From the NCBI RefSeq assembly GCF_003063295.1, contig NZ_MUXF01000001.1, forward strand, positions 1 to 64,000: a DNA stretch of 64,000 nt. The letters run 5' to 3'. Below are positions 54,248 through 64,000 of this stretch, one piece after another. This DNA comes from Arcobacter lacus (GTDB lineage Bacteria > Campylobacterota > Campylobacteria > Campylobacterales > Arcobacteraceae). The notes under the pieces are model-generated. The model had not been told where the DNA came from. It made no database searches and saw only the letters and a list, made by a program, of their open reading frames with translations. The translations under genes were made by a program, and so were the position numbers. Numbering within the stretch: position 1 is the first letter of the stretch; each line of letters starts with the position of its first letter.

Positions 54248-54676
54248 ATGGAAAATATTGAAACGTTACAACATTTAGTTGATTATGGAGTTATCGTTCT
54301 ACTTGTAATTATGAGTTTTATAGCTGTTTTATTTTTTGTTGAAAGAATCATTTTTTATAGAAATATAGATATAAAATCTTATAAAAACAAAAAACACTTA
54401 GACATTGCATTAACAAAACACTTAACAATTATTGGAACTATTGCTTCTAATTCACCATATATTGGTTTACTTGGAACTGTTTTAGCAATTATGCTTACGT
54501 TTATGAATATGGGAAATGGTGACATAGAAGCTGCAAAAATTATGGAATCTTTAGCATTAGCATTAAAAGCAACTGCTGTTGGTCTTGTTGTTGCAATTAT
54601 TTCTATGGTATTTTATAATATATTAAGTAGATATGTAGAAGTTACGGAGAGTTTATATGAAGCTGAAGAAATATGA
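54248..54676 (+). CDS. exbB: ExbB-type proton channel subunit
   Basis: 142 residues, the short form of ExbB. Three membrane helices are visible: about 13-35, 60-85 (IIGTIASNSPYIGLLGTVLAIML) and 100-130 (LKATAVGLVVAIISMVFY). It uses the proton gradient to drive TonB together with ExbD. Its end overlaps exbD by 20 bases. Confidence 0.93.
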   Translation: MENIETLQHLVDYGVIVLLVIMSFIAVLFFVERIIFYRNIDIKSYKNKKHLDIALTKHLTIIGTIASNSPYIGLLGTVLAIMLTFMNMGNGDIEAAKIMESLALALKATAVGLVVAIISMVFYNILSRYVEVTESLYEAEEI

Positions 54677-55034
54677 TTCAATAAATGTTATTCCATTCAT
54701 TGATGTATTACTTGTACTTTTAGCTATAGTTTTATTAACTTCAACTTTTATTACAAGAGGTATTATTCCAATTTCATTACCAAATGCTTCAAATGCAGAT
54801 AATTTAAAACCTGATAAAGAGGTAATACTTGTAATTCAAGAAGATGGTCAATTAATGATTGAAGATAGAGTTGCTACTTTAGAAAGTATTGAAAGTGAAA
54901 TTTTACAAAAAACTAAAGAGACACCAATTCACATAAACACAGATAAAAATACGAGATTCGAATCATTCGTACAAGTACTTGATATGCTAAAAAAGAATCA
55001 ATATTCTAATGTATCAATAGTAACAAAAAAGTGA
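54657..55034 (+). CDS. exbD: ExbD-type proton channel subunit
   Basis: 125 residues. The single membrane helix holds the essential aspartate in NVIPFIDVLLVLLAIVLL (Asp about 16), followed by the periplasmic domain (LIVIQEDGQL-like sequence and PIHINTDKNTRFE). Starts inside exbB and precedes tonB by seven bases. Confidence 0.94.
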   Translation: MKLKKYDSINVIPFIDVLLVLLAIVLLTSTFITRGIIPISLPNASNADNLKPDKEVILVIQEDGQLMIEDRVATLESIESEILQKTKETPIHINTDKNTRFESFVQVLDMLKKNQYSNVSIVTKK

Positions 55035-55041
55035 TAAGAAG

Positions 55042-55737
55042 ATGAAAAGATATTTAAACTCTTTTTTTATTACAAGTGGTATTTATTCTATTGCAGCTTT
55101 TTTTCTATTATTTGTATTTGCTGATATTTTTGTTACACCACCAGCAAAAGAGGAAGTAGTTACAAAAATATCATTAAATAGTGTATCAATCGTTGAGCCT
55201 CAGCCAGTTAGTGAACCAGAACCAACACCGCCAGAGCCTGAACCTGAGCCAATAGTAGAAAAACCAACTCCAATAAAAAAGAAACATGATAAACCAAAAA
55301 AAGAACATAAAGAACATCATAAGAAACATCATGAAAAGCCTATTGAAAAAATTGTAGAAAAAAAACATGAAGATGTTAAAGAAGTTGCAAATATTCAACC
55401 AACAGAACAAGTATCAGCTCCAACTATCAACCAAAATCAAATTGATAGTATAGAAGCAAAATACTTAGCAAAAGTAAGAGCTACTGTTGAAAAGAATAAA
55501 GTCTATCCAAAGGCTGCAAAAAGATTAAATCAAACAGGAAAAGTTCATGTTAATTTTGATATTTTGAAAAATGGTGAAATTAAAAATGTTAAAGTTTTAG
55601 GTAAATCTTCGTTTGAAAAACTTGATGAAGCTTCTATTGAACTTCTAATTAAAATAAGCAATTTCGATGAAATTCCAGAAGAATTGAAAAAAAGTGTTTG
55701 GAATGTTACTATTCCAATAGACTATCAAATAAATTAA
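55042..55737 (+). CDS. tonB: TonB energy transducer with His/Lys-rich linker
   Basis: 231 residues. N-terminal anchor helix (SGIYSIAAFFLLFVFADIF), a Pro-Glu segment EPEPTPPEPEPEP, then a Lys/His linker KEHKEHHKKHHEKP, and the C-terminal TonB domain (about 140-231) with KVYPKAAKRLNQTGKVHVNF. It spans the periplasm and pulls on the TonB box of receptors such as the one at 37005. The linker has at least ten histidines, which could bind metal. Confidence 0.93.
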   Translation: MKRYLNSFFITSGIYSIAAFFLLFVFADIFVTPPAKEEVVTKISLNSVSIVEPQPVSEPEPTPPEPEPEPIVEKPTPIKKKHDKPKKEHKEHHKKHHEKPIEKIVEKKHEDVKEVANIQPTEQVSAPTINQNQIDSIEAKYLAKVRATVEKNKVYPKAAKRLNQTGKVHVNFDILKNGEIKNVKVLGKSSFEKLDEASIELLIKISNFDEIPEELKKSVWNVTIPIDYQIN

Positions 55738-55763
55738 AAAGGAAGATTATAATCTTCCTTTTT
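55736..55763. terminator. Bidirectional terminator
   Basis: A perfect 28-base palindrome around GGAAGATTATAATCTTCC, overlapping the stop codons of both tonB and the convergent pepA, with A and T tracts at the ends. Confidence 0.88.
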
Positions 55764-57174
55764 ATAATAGCTCTTGTAAAAGTTTTATAGTTGTTCTAAC
55801 ACCTGCACCACTTGCTCCATAAGGATTATATCCCCAAGCTTTTTCAACATATGCAGGACCTGCTATATCAAAATGTATCCATTTATTTTTATTTTCTTCA
55901 TATATAAAGTTATCTAAAAACATTCCAGCTGTTATTGCTCCACCATATCTAGTATTTGCAACATTACAAATATCTGCAATTTCTGATTTTATACATTTTT
56001 TCAAATATCTATTAAAATCAAGTGCAGTTGCATATTCTCCTGCATCTAAAGCACTAGAAACAGCTTTTCTTTTTAAAGTTTCACAATTTCCCATAACTCC
56101 AGTTGTATATTCGCCAACTCCAACAACACAAGCTCCTGTTAAAGTTGCATAATCAAATATATAATCAATATTTTTGATTTCATCTTGAGCATAACATAAA
56201 CAATCAGCAAGAACAAGTCTTCCTTCAGCATCAGTATTTCTTACTTCTATTGTTTTACCATTTTTAGCTTTAAGTATATCATCTGGTTTATAGGCATTTC
56301 CACCAATCATATTTTCAACAGCACCTAAAATAGCATGAACTTCAATAGGAAGTTCAAGTTTAGCAATAGCCCAAATGGTTGCTAATACTGCACAAGCTCC
56401 TGATTTATCTGCTTTCATTGTAACCATAAAATCACTTGGTTTTAAAGATAAACCACCTGAATCATAAGTTAAACCTTTACCAACAAGTACTACTTTATGT
56501 TTAGGTTTTTTGGGTTTATATGTTAAGTGAATAAGTTTTGATTCGTGAACTGAGGCTCTTCCTACACTATGCATTGCCATCATTTTATTTTTTTCTAAAA
56601 ATTTTTCACCAAAAACTTCACAAGATATAGCTACATCTTGCGCTAATTTTTCTGCCATTTGTGCCATAATTTGTGGATAAAAATCTGCTGGAGCACTATT
56701 TACCATATCTCTTGCTTTATTTACTGCTTTTGAAATTATTGTTGATTCTTTTAAAATATCTTCTAATTTAGAATTTTTATTTTCAACAATAAAACTTAAT
56801 TCAATTTTTTTTGTCTCTTTTTCACTTTTGTATTCATCAAATGTATATTGACCTAAAAGTGCTCCTTCAACTAAAGCTTTGAAATTATCTTCTAAACATC
56901 TATCTAAAATTACTTTTGCACTTTTAAATTTTGTTGATTTTAATTTTTTAACTGCTGTTGCTGTTGCAATTGCTAAACTATCATATGAAGATTCTTCATA
57001 TCCAACATATATTTTTTTTGATTCAGCTAATAATACACAACTTTCATCTTTTGCTTTAAACTCTAAAATTTCTAAAAGTTCTTTATCTTCTTTTAAAGTT
57101 TCAATATCTTTTACAAAAATTATTTCTGTATCAAAACTCTTTTTTTTATTTATTTCAACAATATTAATTTTCAT
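55762..57174 (-). CDS. pepA: Leucyl aminopeptidase
   Basis: 470 residues of the M17 family. The catalytic C-terminal domain has the signature NTDAEGRLVLADCL, metal ligands in VLVGKGLTYDSGGLSLKP, MKADKSGACAV, and ENMIGGNAYKPDDI. The N-terminal macro-like domain is shorter than in E. coli. It releases N-terminal residues from peptides in the cytosol. Its start overlaps the DedA gene by 11 bases. Confidence 0.94.
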   Translation of the reverse strand: MKINIVEINKKKSFDTEIIFVKDIETLKEDKELLEILEFKAKDESCVLLAESKKIYVGYEESSYDSLAIATATAVKKLKSTKFKSAKVILDRCLEDNFKALVEGALLGQYTFDEYKSEKETKKIELSFIVENKNSKLEDILKESTIISKAVNKARDMVNSAPADFYPQIMAQMAEKLAQDVAISCEVFGEKFLEKNKMMAMHSVGRASVHESKLIHLTYKPKKPKHKVVLVGKGLTYDSGGLSLKPSDFMVTMKADKSGACAVLATIWAIAKLELPIEVHAILGAVENMIGGNAYKPDDILKAKNGKTIEVRNTDAEGRLVLADCLCYAQDEIKNIDYIFDYATLTGACVVGVGEYTTGVMGNCETLKRKAVSSALDAGEYATALDFNRYLKKCIKSEIADICNVANTRYGGAITAGMFLDNFIYEENKNKWIHFDIAGPAYVEKAWGYNPYGASGAGVRTTIKLLQELL

Positions 57175-57865
57175 TTCTCATCCTTTTTTCAACTTTTTGT
57201 GTTGCTTTATGAAAATAGTAAACAATACTTCCTCCAACTACTGCTGCAATAGGAATTGCCATATACCAATGCTGTTTTGCCCAATGTAATACAATCATAA
57301 TTTGTTCTCCAAAATACCAAACAGGTACTATCGTAAGAGCAGCCCAACACCAAGCTGAGATTAGATTTATAAAGGCAAACTTTCTAGCATCATATCTTGT
57401 TAATCCTATTGAAATTGGAATTATTGTTCTCATTCCATACATATATCTTTGAATAAAAATAATAGGCCAACCATGTCTTTTTAATAAAAGGTGAGCAAAT
57501 GCAAATTTTCTTCTTTGCCCTCTAAATTTTCTATGAACAGACTCTTTATTAAATCTTCCTATGTAAAAATATACTTGATCACCTGCAAAGCCACCAAGAC
57601 CTGCAACAAATATAGCCAAATACAAATTCATCATCTCTTTATGAGCTAATAATCCTGCCATAACAAGCCCAGCTTCACCCTCAAGCATTCCCCAAACAAA
57701 AAGTATTATATATCCATGCTTTTCAAGTAAATATTTGAATTTCTCATCAATCCCTTCAACTGGAGCTTGAGATAAGCTATATATTAGAAAAGATATAAAT
57801 AATACTAAAAATATTGCAAATATTTTTCCTGAGTAGGGTTGGATTTTTTTAAAGAGCTCTTTCAT
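57164..57865 (-). CDS. DedA family membrane protein
   Basis: 233 residues. Family features: VWGMLEGEAGLVMAGLLAH, GGFAGDQVYFYIGR and FIQRYMYGMRTIIPISIGLTRYD, with about five hydrophobic helices including a final one near 195-215. DedA proteins carry undecaprenyl phosphate or phosphatidylethanolamine across the inner membrane. Between trpB and pepA on the minus strand. Confidence 0.9.
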   Translation of the reverse strand: MKELFKKIQPYSGKIFAIFLVLFISFLIYSLSQAPVEGIDEKFKYLLEKHGYIILFVWGMLEGEAGLVMAGLLAHKEMMNLYLAIFVAGLGGFAGDQVYFYIGRFNKESVHRKFRGQRRKFAFAHLLLKRHGWPIIFIQRYMYGMRTIIPISIGLTRYDARKFAFINLISAWCWAALTIVPVWYFGEQIMIVLHWAKQHWYMAIPIAAVVGGSIVYYFHKATQKVEKRMRNEN

Positions 57866-57882
57866 ACAAAATATTCCTTTTT

Positions 57883-59091
57883 TTAATTGAAATTCAGCAA
57901 ACTTTTTGCTTGAACCATATCTTTATCTCCCCTACCCGATAAACACACAATAACTGTTTTCCCTTTTATTTTATCTTTTGCTTTTTTTAAATATGCAATT
58001 GCATGAGATGATTCAAATGCGGGAATAATTCCTTCACTTCTACTTAACCACACAAATGCATCTATTGCTTCTTTATCTGTTATTGAATCATATTTCACAC
58101 TTTTATTATCCTTGTGAAAAGAATGTTCTGGACCAATTCCTGGATAATCTAAACCTGCACTTATACTATGAGCTTCCAAAATTTGTCCATCTTCATCTTG
58201 AAGTAAATATGAGCATTGTCCATGAAGAACTCCAGGACTTCCTTTTTCTAAAGAACATCCATGTTTATCTGTATCAAGACCAAGTCCTCCTGCTTCTATT
58301 CCAACACAAGTTACATCCTTATCTTCTAAAAAATGAGAAAACATACCAATAGCATTTGAACCTCCACCAATACATGCAACAACATAATCAGGAAGTTTGC
58401 CCTCTTTTTCTAAAATCTGTTTTCTTGATTCATAACCAATAACAGCTTGAAAATCTCTCACCATCATAGGATATGGATGAGGACCTGCAACTGTACCAAT
58501 TATGTAAAAAGTATCTCGTGCATTTGTAACCCAATATCTTATTGCATCATTCATAGCATCTTTTAAAGTTTTACTTCCACTTTCAACTGCTATTACTTTT
58601 GCACCTAAAAGTTTCATTCTAAATACATTTAACTCTTGTCTTTCAACATCTTTTGCACCCATAAAAACAGTACATTCTAAACCCATAAGTGCAGCAATTG
58701 TTGCTGTTGCAACTCCATGTTGTCCAGCTCCTGTTTCTGCAATGACTTTTGTTTTTCCCATTCTTTTTGCTAACAAACCTTGAGCAATAACATTATTTAC
58801 CTTATGAGCACCTGTATGGTTTAAATCTTCTCTTTTTAAATAAACTTTTGCATCAAGTTCTTTACTTATATTTGAAGCAAAATATAATGGATTTTCTCTA
58901 CCTACATAATCTTTTAATAAAGCATTTACTTCTGCCCAAAACTCTTTATCAAACCTATATTTTTTATACTCATTTTCTAATTCTTTTAAAATTGGCATTA
59001 AAGTTTCAGGAACATATTGTCCACCAAAAATACCAAACTGCCCTTTTTCATCTGGGTCAAAAACACTAGGTTTTGGGATATAATTACTCAT
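57883..59091 (-). CDS. trpB: Tryptophan synthase beta chain
   Basis: 402 residues, the canonical TrpB1 form. PLP lysine is in [12 protein letters not shown], with [14 protein letters not shown], the phosphate loop [12 protein letters not shown] and the C-terminal [10 protein letters not shown]. It joins indole and serine to make tryptophan. trpA is not adjacent, so the trp genes are split in this genome or trpA lies elsewhere. Confidence 0.95.
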   Translation of the reverse strand: MSNYIPKPSVFDPDEKGQFGIFGGQYVPETLMPILKELENEYKKYRFDKEFWAEVNALLKDYVGRENPLYFASNISKELDAKVYLKREDLNHTGAHKVNNVIAQGLLAKRMGKTKVIAETGAGQHGVATATIAALMGLECTVFMGAKDVERQELNVFRMKLLGAKVIAVESGSKTLKDAMNDAIRYWVTNARDTFYIIGTVAGPHPYPMMVRDFQAVIGYESRKQILEKEGKLPDYVVACIGGGSNAIGMFSHFLEDKDVTCVGIEAGGLGLDTDKHGCSLEKGSPGVLHGQCSYLLQDEDGQILEAHSISAGLDYPGIGPEHSFHKDNKSVKYDSITDKEAIDAFVWLSRSEGIIPAFESSHAIAYLKKAKDKIKGKTVIVCLSGRGDKDMVQAKSLLNFN

Positions 59092-59107
59092 TTTTTTTCT
59101 TCTTTTT

Positions 59108-59665
59108 TCAAATTTCTAATACACAATAAACTGGTGATATTTCACTTAATTTTTTTGCACCATCTAAAATAGCAATATTCATTAAAAAACATGATTCAAC
59201 TAAATTTACATTCAATTTTTTTATTAAATTAGCAGCGGCATAAGCTGTACCACCACTAACAATAATATCATCAATCAATAAAACATTTACATTCTTTTCA
59301 TTATTAAAAGCATCAAGATGAAGTTCAACTTCACTAAAACCATACTCTAATTCATATTTCTCACATATTGTTGTACTTGGTAATTTTCCTTTTTTTCTAA
59401 CTGGAACAAAACCAATTTTCAATCTACTAGCAAGTGCCGAAGCAAAGAAAAAACCTCTTGCTTCAACTCCTGCAATATAGTCTAAATTGTATGATTTGTA
59501 TCTTTCTTCTAAATGGTCCATTAAAAGATTAAATGCATTTTTATTATTCAATAAAGTAGTGATATCTTTGAAAATAATTCCAGGTTTTGGATAATCATTT
59601 ATAGTTCTTATGCTATCAAGTAATGTATTTTTGCTATTTTCATCTAACACAATTTTTTCACTCAA
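59108..59665 (-). CDS. apt: Adenine phosphoribosyltransferase
   Basis: 185 residues with the PRPP-binding motif [35 protein letters not shown] and the start region [21 protein letters not shown]. It salvages adenine to AMP. It stands 17 bases upstream of trpB on the same strand. Confidence 0.95.
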   Translation of the reverse strand: MSEKIVLDENSKNTLLDSIRTINDYPKPGIIFKDITTLLNNKNAFNLLMDHLEERYKSYNLDYIAGVEARGFFFASALASRLKIGFVPVRKKGKLPSTTICEKYELEYGFSEVELHLDAFNNEKNVNVLLIDDIIVSGGTAYAAANLIKKLNVNLVESCFLMNIAILDGAKKLSEISPVYCVLEI

Positions 59666-59729
59666 AGTAAGTCCTTATATAATATTTGTGAAAAGCGATT
59701 TATTTTAACCAAATATTTATTAGGGTTTT

Positions 59730-60584
59730 ATGATGTTTTTTAAGAATATTAAAAATATAATAAATTTATTTGGTGGTTTAATTATGAAACTTTTATTATA
59801 TTTTTTTCTTACAATTTATGGATTTTCTTTTGAACTACAAAAAGCAAATATTTATGATGAAAAAAAAGACAATATAAATAACTGGTATATGAGTGAAAAA
59901 TTAGATGGAATAAGAGCTTACTGGAATGGTAAAGAACTCTTAAGCAAAAATGGTAATAAAATTTATGCGCCAAGTTGGTTTATACAAAATCTTCCACCGT
60001 TTGAACTAGATGGTGAACTTTATACAAAAATAAATGACTTTGAAAATATTCAAAGTATAGTTTTAAATACAAAACCTTCAAAAGCTTGGGAACAAATAAC
60101 TTATAATATTTTTGAAGTTCCTAATACAAAAGGTGATTTTGACACCAGACTAAAAAAATTAGAAGATTGGCTAAAAATAAATCCAAATAATTTTATTAAA
60201 ATTATTCCTCAAATAGTTTGTAAAGATAAAGAGCATTTAAACAAATTTTTAAATCAAATGCTAGAAAAAAAAGCTGAAGGAGTTATGGTAAAAAATCCGT
60301 TTTTAGAGTATCAAGAAGGACGAAACTCAAATATACTCAAAGTAAAAACTTTTTTTGATGAAGAAGGAGTTGTGATTTCTCACAACTATAAAAATGGAAA
60401 ATTTAAAAGTTTAGTTATAAAACAAAAAGATGGAATAACTTTCAATTTAGGAAATGGTTTTACAAATAAAGATAGAGAAAATCCACCAAAAATTGGAGAT
60501 ATTGTAACTTTTAAATATTATGGTTTAACAAAAAATAACAAACCAAAATTCGCTTCATTTTTAAGAGTTAGAAAAGAAGAATAA
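59730..60584 (+). CDS. ATP-dependent DNA ligase with export signal
   Basis: 284 residues. The nucleotidyltransferase motif I is SEKLDGIRAYW with nucleophile Lys57; the other motifs FELDGELY, EGVMVKNP and LKVKTF are in order, followed by an OB-fold (VISHNYKNGKFKSLVI). A hydrophobic stretch LLLYFFLTIYGFSFE before the core looks like a signal peptide, as in LigE-type ligases that act in the periplasm on incoming DNA. ATG 59784 is a second possible start that gives a cleaner signal peptide; ATG 59730 has the AGGG ribosome site. Confidence 0.88.
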   Translation: MMFFKNIKNIINLFGGLIMKLLLYFFLTIYGFSFELQKANIYDEKKDNINNWYMSEKLDGIRAYWNGKELLSKNGNKIYAPSWFIQNLPPFELDGELYTKINDFENIQSIVLNTKPSKAWEQITYNIFEVPNTKGDFDTRLKKLEDWLKINPNNFIKIIPQIVCKDKEHLNKFLNQMLEKKAEGVMVKNPFLEYQEGRNSNILKVKTFFDEEGVVISHNYKNGKFKSLVIKQKDGITFNLGNGFTNKDRENPPKIGDIVTFKYYGLTKNNKPKFASFLRVRKEE

Positions 60585-60587
60585 AAT

Positions 60588-60986
60588 CTAATATAACTCT
60601 ACACTTTTAGAAACTAATCCTGCATCCCTTAATTTTTTGCATATTGTTGTCTCTTTTGTAGAATCAACAACTAATTCGATGTTTTTTGTTTCATTTGAAG
60701 ATGTTTTTACTTCAATAGTTAAACAAGAGTTTTTATCAGTTAATTTTAAATCTTCTACTTTCCAGTTTGAATCACTTATTTCCATAGCATCTGTTAGTTT
60801 TTCTATTTTTTGATTTAGTAGATAGTAACTTTGTATAGAATTTATAGCTGTATTTACATCTCTTTTTATAGTCGATACTAAAGCACTATCTCTAGTATCT
60901 AAAAACTTTGGAACTGCTACAGATACTATAATTCCTAAAACAACTATGGCAAAAATCAATTCAAGTAAAGAAAAAGCAGGCTTCAT
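60588..60986 (-). CDS. Type IV pilin-like / pseudopilin protein
   Basis: 132 residues with the prepilin N-terminus MKPAFSLLELIFAIVVLGII, where the cleavage site lies before Phe5 with Glu at +5 and a long hydrophobic helix. The Gly at -1 is replaced by Ala here. The rest is a small globular domain with two cysteines (SCLTIE and ICKKL) that may form a disulfide. It likely belongs to a type II secretion or type IV pilus machine encoded elsewhere. Convergent with the ligase, three bases apart. Confidence 0.8.
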   Translation of the reverse strand: MKPAFSLLELIFAIVVLGIIVSVAVPKFLDTRDSALVSTIKRDVNTAINSIQSYYLLNQKIEKLTDAMEISDSNWKVEDLKLTDKNSCLTIEVKTSSNETKNIELVVDSTKETTICKKLRDAGLVSKSVELY

Positions 60987-61047
60987 AACTAATCCTCAAT
61001 ATATTATTAATGATATTGATTATAATTTATATTATATTAAATATTTA

Positions 61048-62790
61048 TTAGTTATTTAGCCTATGCTCAAATTCTGGAACAATCTCTTTTAATTTTGCTA
61101 CTTTATCTTCACAAATTAACAACTCTTCTATTTTTTTATTTAGTTCATTTATATCAAACTTCGTAGAATTTGCAACTGTGATTGACTCATATTTTGTTTT
61201 TTGATCACTATCATTTATTAATAATTCTTCATACAACTTTTCACCAAGTCTTAATCCACAAAACTCTATATTTATATCACTTCTACCACTTAGTTCAATC
61301 ATTTTCTTAGCTAAATCCACGATCTTAATTGGTTCTCCCATATCAAGAATGAATATCTCTCCACCATTTCCAATACTTGCAGCTTGAAGCACAAGTTCAC
61401 AAGCTTCAGGAATAAGCATAAAATATCTTGTAATTTCTGGATGAGTTACCGTGATATTTTTACCTTGTTCAATTTGAGATTTAAATTTTGGAATAACACT
61501 TCCACTACTTCCTAAAACATTTCCAAATCTAACTGCTACAATTTCTGTATTTTTTGACTCTACATTTTGAGCATAAAGTTCACAAATTCGTTTTGTTGTT
61601 CCCATAATATTTGTTGGACGAACTGCTTTATCTGTTGATATAAGAACAAATTTTTGAGCACCATATTTTATAGATAAATCTATACAATTTTTTGTTCCAA
61701 TTATATTATTTGTAATACCTTCTAAGATATTGTATTCAACTAAAGGTACGTGTTTATAAGCTGCTGCATGAATAACTATTTGTGGTTTATACTTTTCAAA
61801 AGAACTTTCTAAAGCTTTTATATCTCTCACACTTTGCATAATAGGAACTACATTTTCACCTTTTAATTCTTCTAAAATCGAATAAAGATTAAATTCACTA
61901 TGATCTAAAAGTATTAGTTGTTTTGCTCCATATGTTTTACACTGTCTTGATATTTCACTTCCTATACTTCCACCTGCACCTGTAATTAAAACTATTTTAT
62001 CTTTTATAAAGTTTTCTATTTGTTTTTTATCCAAATCTTTTGGATAACGTGCTAGTAAATCTTCAACTCCAATATCTTTAAGTTGTTTTGTGAATTCTTC
62101 TTTTTTTAGAATATTATTCATCGAAGGCAAAATTTTTATTTTTTCAAATTTATCTTGCATAAATTCATAAATTATTTTTATTTGTTCTTGAGAAGCTGAT
62201 GGCATAGCAATAATCATCAAATCAAATTTTTGATTTTCAAATAAACTACAATATTTTTCTTTTGAATATATAGAAATACCATCAATACTTCTGTGATGTA
62301 AAATTTCATCATCATCTATAAAACAAATAAGTTTGTATTCGCTACTTAAAAACTCTCTTTGAAGTTGAAGTCCAGCTTTTCCTGCTCCATATATTACTAA
62401 GTTTTTTGTTTTTTTGTTTTTTCCAATTGAGTGATAATATTTGTACACGTAAACTAAAATATTTATTATAAATGTATAAAAAATCAAATCGATAAATAAA
62501 AGGTTGAAAGAAATATGATAAAAATAATATAGGATAGGCATATAAATTATAAAACTTATCAATGCAAGTAAAATTTTCATCAAACCTGTTTTTGTAGATG
62601 CTTTTGACCAAGAAAGTTTATAATCATCAAAAAGTAAAAATGAAAAAACAGTTCTAGTGATAATTATAGTGCTTAAAGCTATCAAAGATATATTTTTGTT
62701 AATTAAAAAAGTAACTAAGTAAAGAGAAAATGTAGATATAACAATAGTTACTATAATTCCTAAAAATCGTTTATCCCATAAATAGTTCAT
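61048..62790 (-). CDS. pglF: UDP-GlcNAc 4,6-dehydratase, PglF/FlaA1-like
   Basis: 580 residues. Four membrane helices (about 10-110) precede a CoA-binding-like domain (NLVIYGAGKAGLQLQ), then the catalytic SDR domain with VLITGAGGSIGSEISRQ, VHAAAYKHVPLVE and SVTHPEITRYFMLIPEA-like sequence. It makes the 4-keto-6-deoxy sugar that starts bacillosamine synthesis for N-linked glycans. The aminotransferase gene precedes it by three bases. Confidence 0.88.
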   Translation of the reverse strand: MNYLWDKRFLGIIVTIVISTFSLYLVTFLINKNISLIALSTIIITRTVFSFLLFDDYKLSWSKASTKTGLMKILLALISFIIYMPILYYFYHISFNLLFIDLIFYTFIINILVYVYKYYHSIGKNKKTKNLVIYGAGKAGLQLQREFLSSEYKLICFIDDDEILHHRSIDGISIYSKEKYCSLFENQKFDLMIIAMPSASQEQIKIIYEFMQDKFEKIKILPSMNNILKKEEFTKQLKDIGVEDLLARYPKDLDKKQIENFIKDKIVLITGAGGSIGSEISRQCKTYGAKQLILLDHSEFNLYSILEELKGENVVPIMQSVRDIKALESSFEKYKPQIVIHAAAYKHVPLVEYNILEGITNNIIGTKNCIDLSIKYGAQKFVLISTDKAVRPTNIMGTTKRICELYAQNVESKNTEIVAVRFGNVLGSSGSVIPKFKSQIEQGKNITVTHPEITRYFMLIPEACELVLQAASIGNGGEIFILDMGEPIKIVDLAKKMIELSGRSDINIEFCGLRLGEKLYEELLINDSDQKTKYESITVANSTKFDINELNKKIEELLICEDKVAKLKEIVPEFEHRLNN

Positions 62791-62793
62791 AAA

Positions 62794-64000
<1,207 letters not shown>

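Noticed and set aside
55186-55410. Minus-strand Phe/Trp-rich frame in tonB
   Set aside because: It is the antisense of the Pro/Glu/Lys/His linker codons of tonB and has no start signals.
57883-59091. trpB as a TrpB2-type stand-alone enzyme
   Set aside because: The sequence has canonical TrpB1 motifs and length, so absence of trpA nearby reflects gene scattering.

Overview
This is a very AT-rich chromosomal window from a member of the Campylobacterota, most like Arcobacter or Aliarcobacter. The evidence is the gene content: an S10-spc ribosomal operon with no L30 gene and with map between secY and infA, the block ruvA-ddl-hydrolase-murF that I also know from Campylobacter, a short CheZ-like protein, a PglF/PglE/PglD glycan set, and Campylobacter-style Fur. 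The assignment rests on family knowledge only; no search was run.

Layout. 1-5.27 kb is the right end of an integrated element. It holds a leucine-rich-repeat protein built on 60-bp DNA repeats, a RecE-like nuclease and RecT-like annealing protein pair, several very small zinc-finger or membrane proteins, an excisionase-like protein and a tyrosine integrase that stops next to chromosomal DNA. 5.27-7.14 kb has a lipoprotein and a family-4 uracil-DNA glycosylase. 7.2-17.9 kb is the ribosomal operon, read on the minus strand from one near-perfect sigma70 promoter. 18-23.6 kb has a membrane zinc-ribbon protein, a HIT protein, murF, a hydrolase, ddl and ruvA. 23.7-34.8 kb is mixed housekeeping: a haem-type chemoreceptor, a mini CheZ, truD, thiL, a NosL-type protein, ppnP, recO, HDOD, ychF, and cstA with its small partner.

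From about 34.8 to 55.8 kb the window is dominated by metal handling. It has a PepSY membrane protein, a DUF4198 protein, a TonB-dependent receptor, a divergent two-component system, a Fur-family regulator, a P1B-type ATPase cluster, small Fur-boxed membrane genes, a MacAB-TolC-like exporter and exbB-exbD-tonB. fumC and two unknown small genes lie among them. Fur-like operators recur in front of these units, and one exact 13-bp operator core is found in front of both 48794 and exbB. The most interesting segment is 44105-48716: a Fur-family gene followed by a cysteine-less HMA-like protein, a membrane-anchored DUF2202 ferritin-like protein, three small glycine-rich membrane proteins (one with an N/Q-rich tail) and a P1B ATPase with Tyr-Ser-Cys in place of Cys-Pro-Cys. 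This resembles the ferrosome (fez) iron-storage organelle clusters built around P1B-6 ATPases, but with accessory proteins I cannot match.

55.8-64 kb returns to housekeeping: pepA, a DedA protein, trpB, apt, an exported ATP-dependent DNA ligase, a pseudopilin, and the pglF-pglE-pglD glycan genes, the last of which is cut by the window end. I saw no rRNA, tRNA or CRISPR array.
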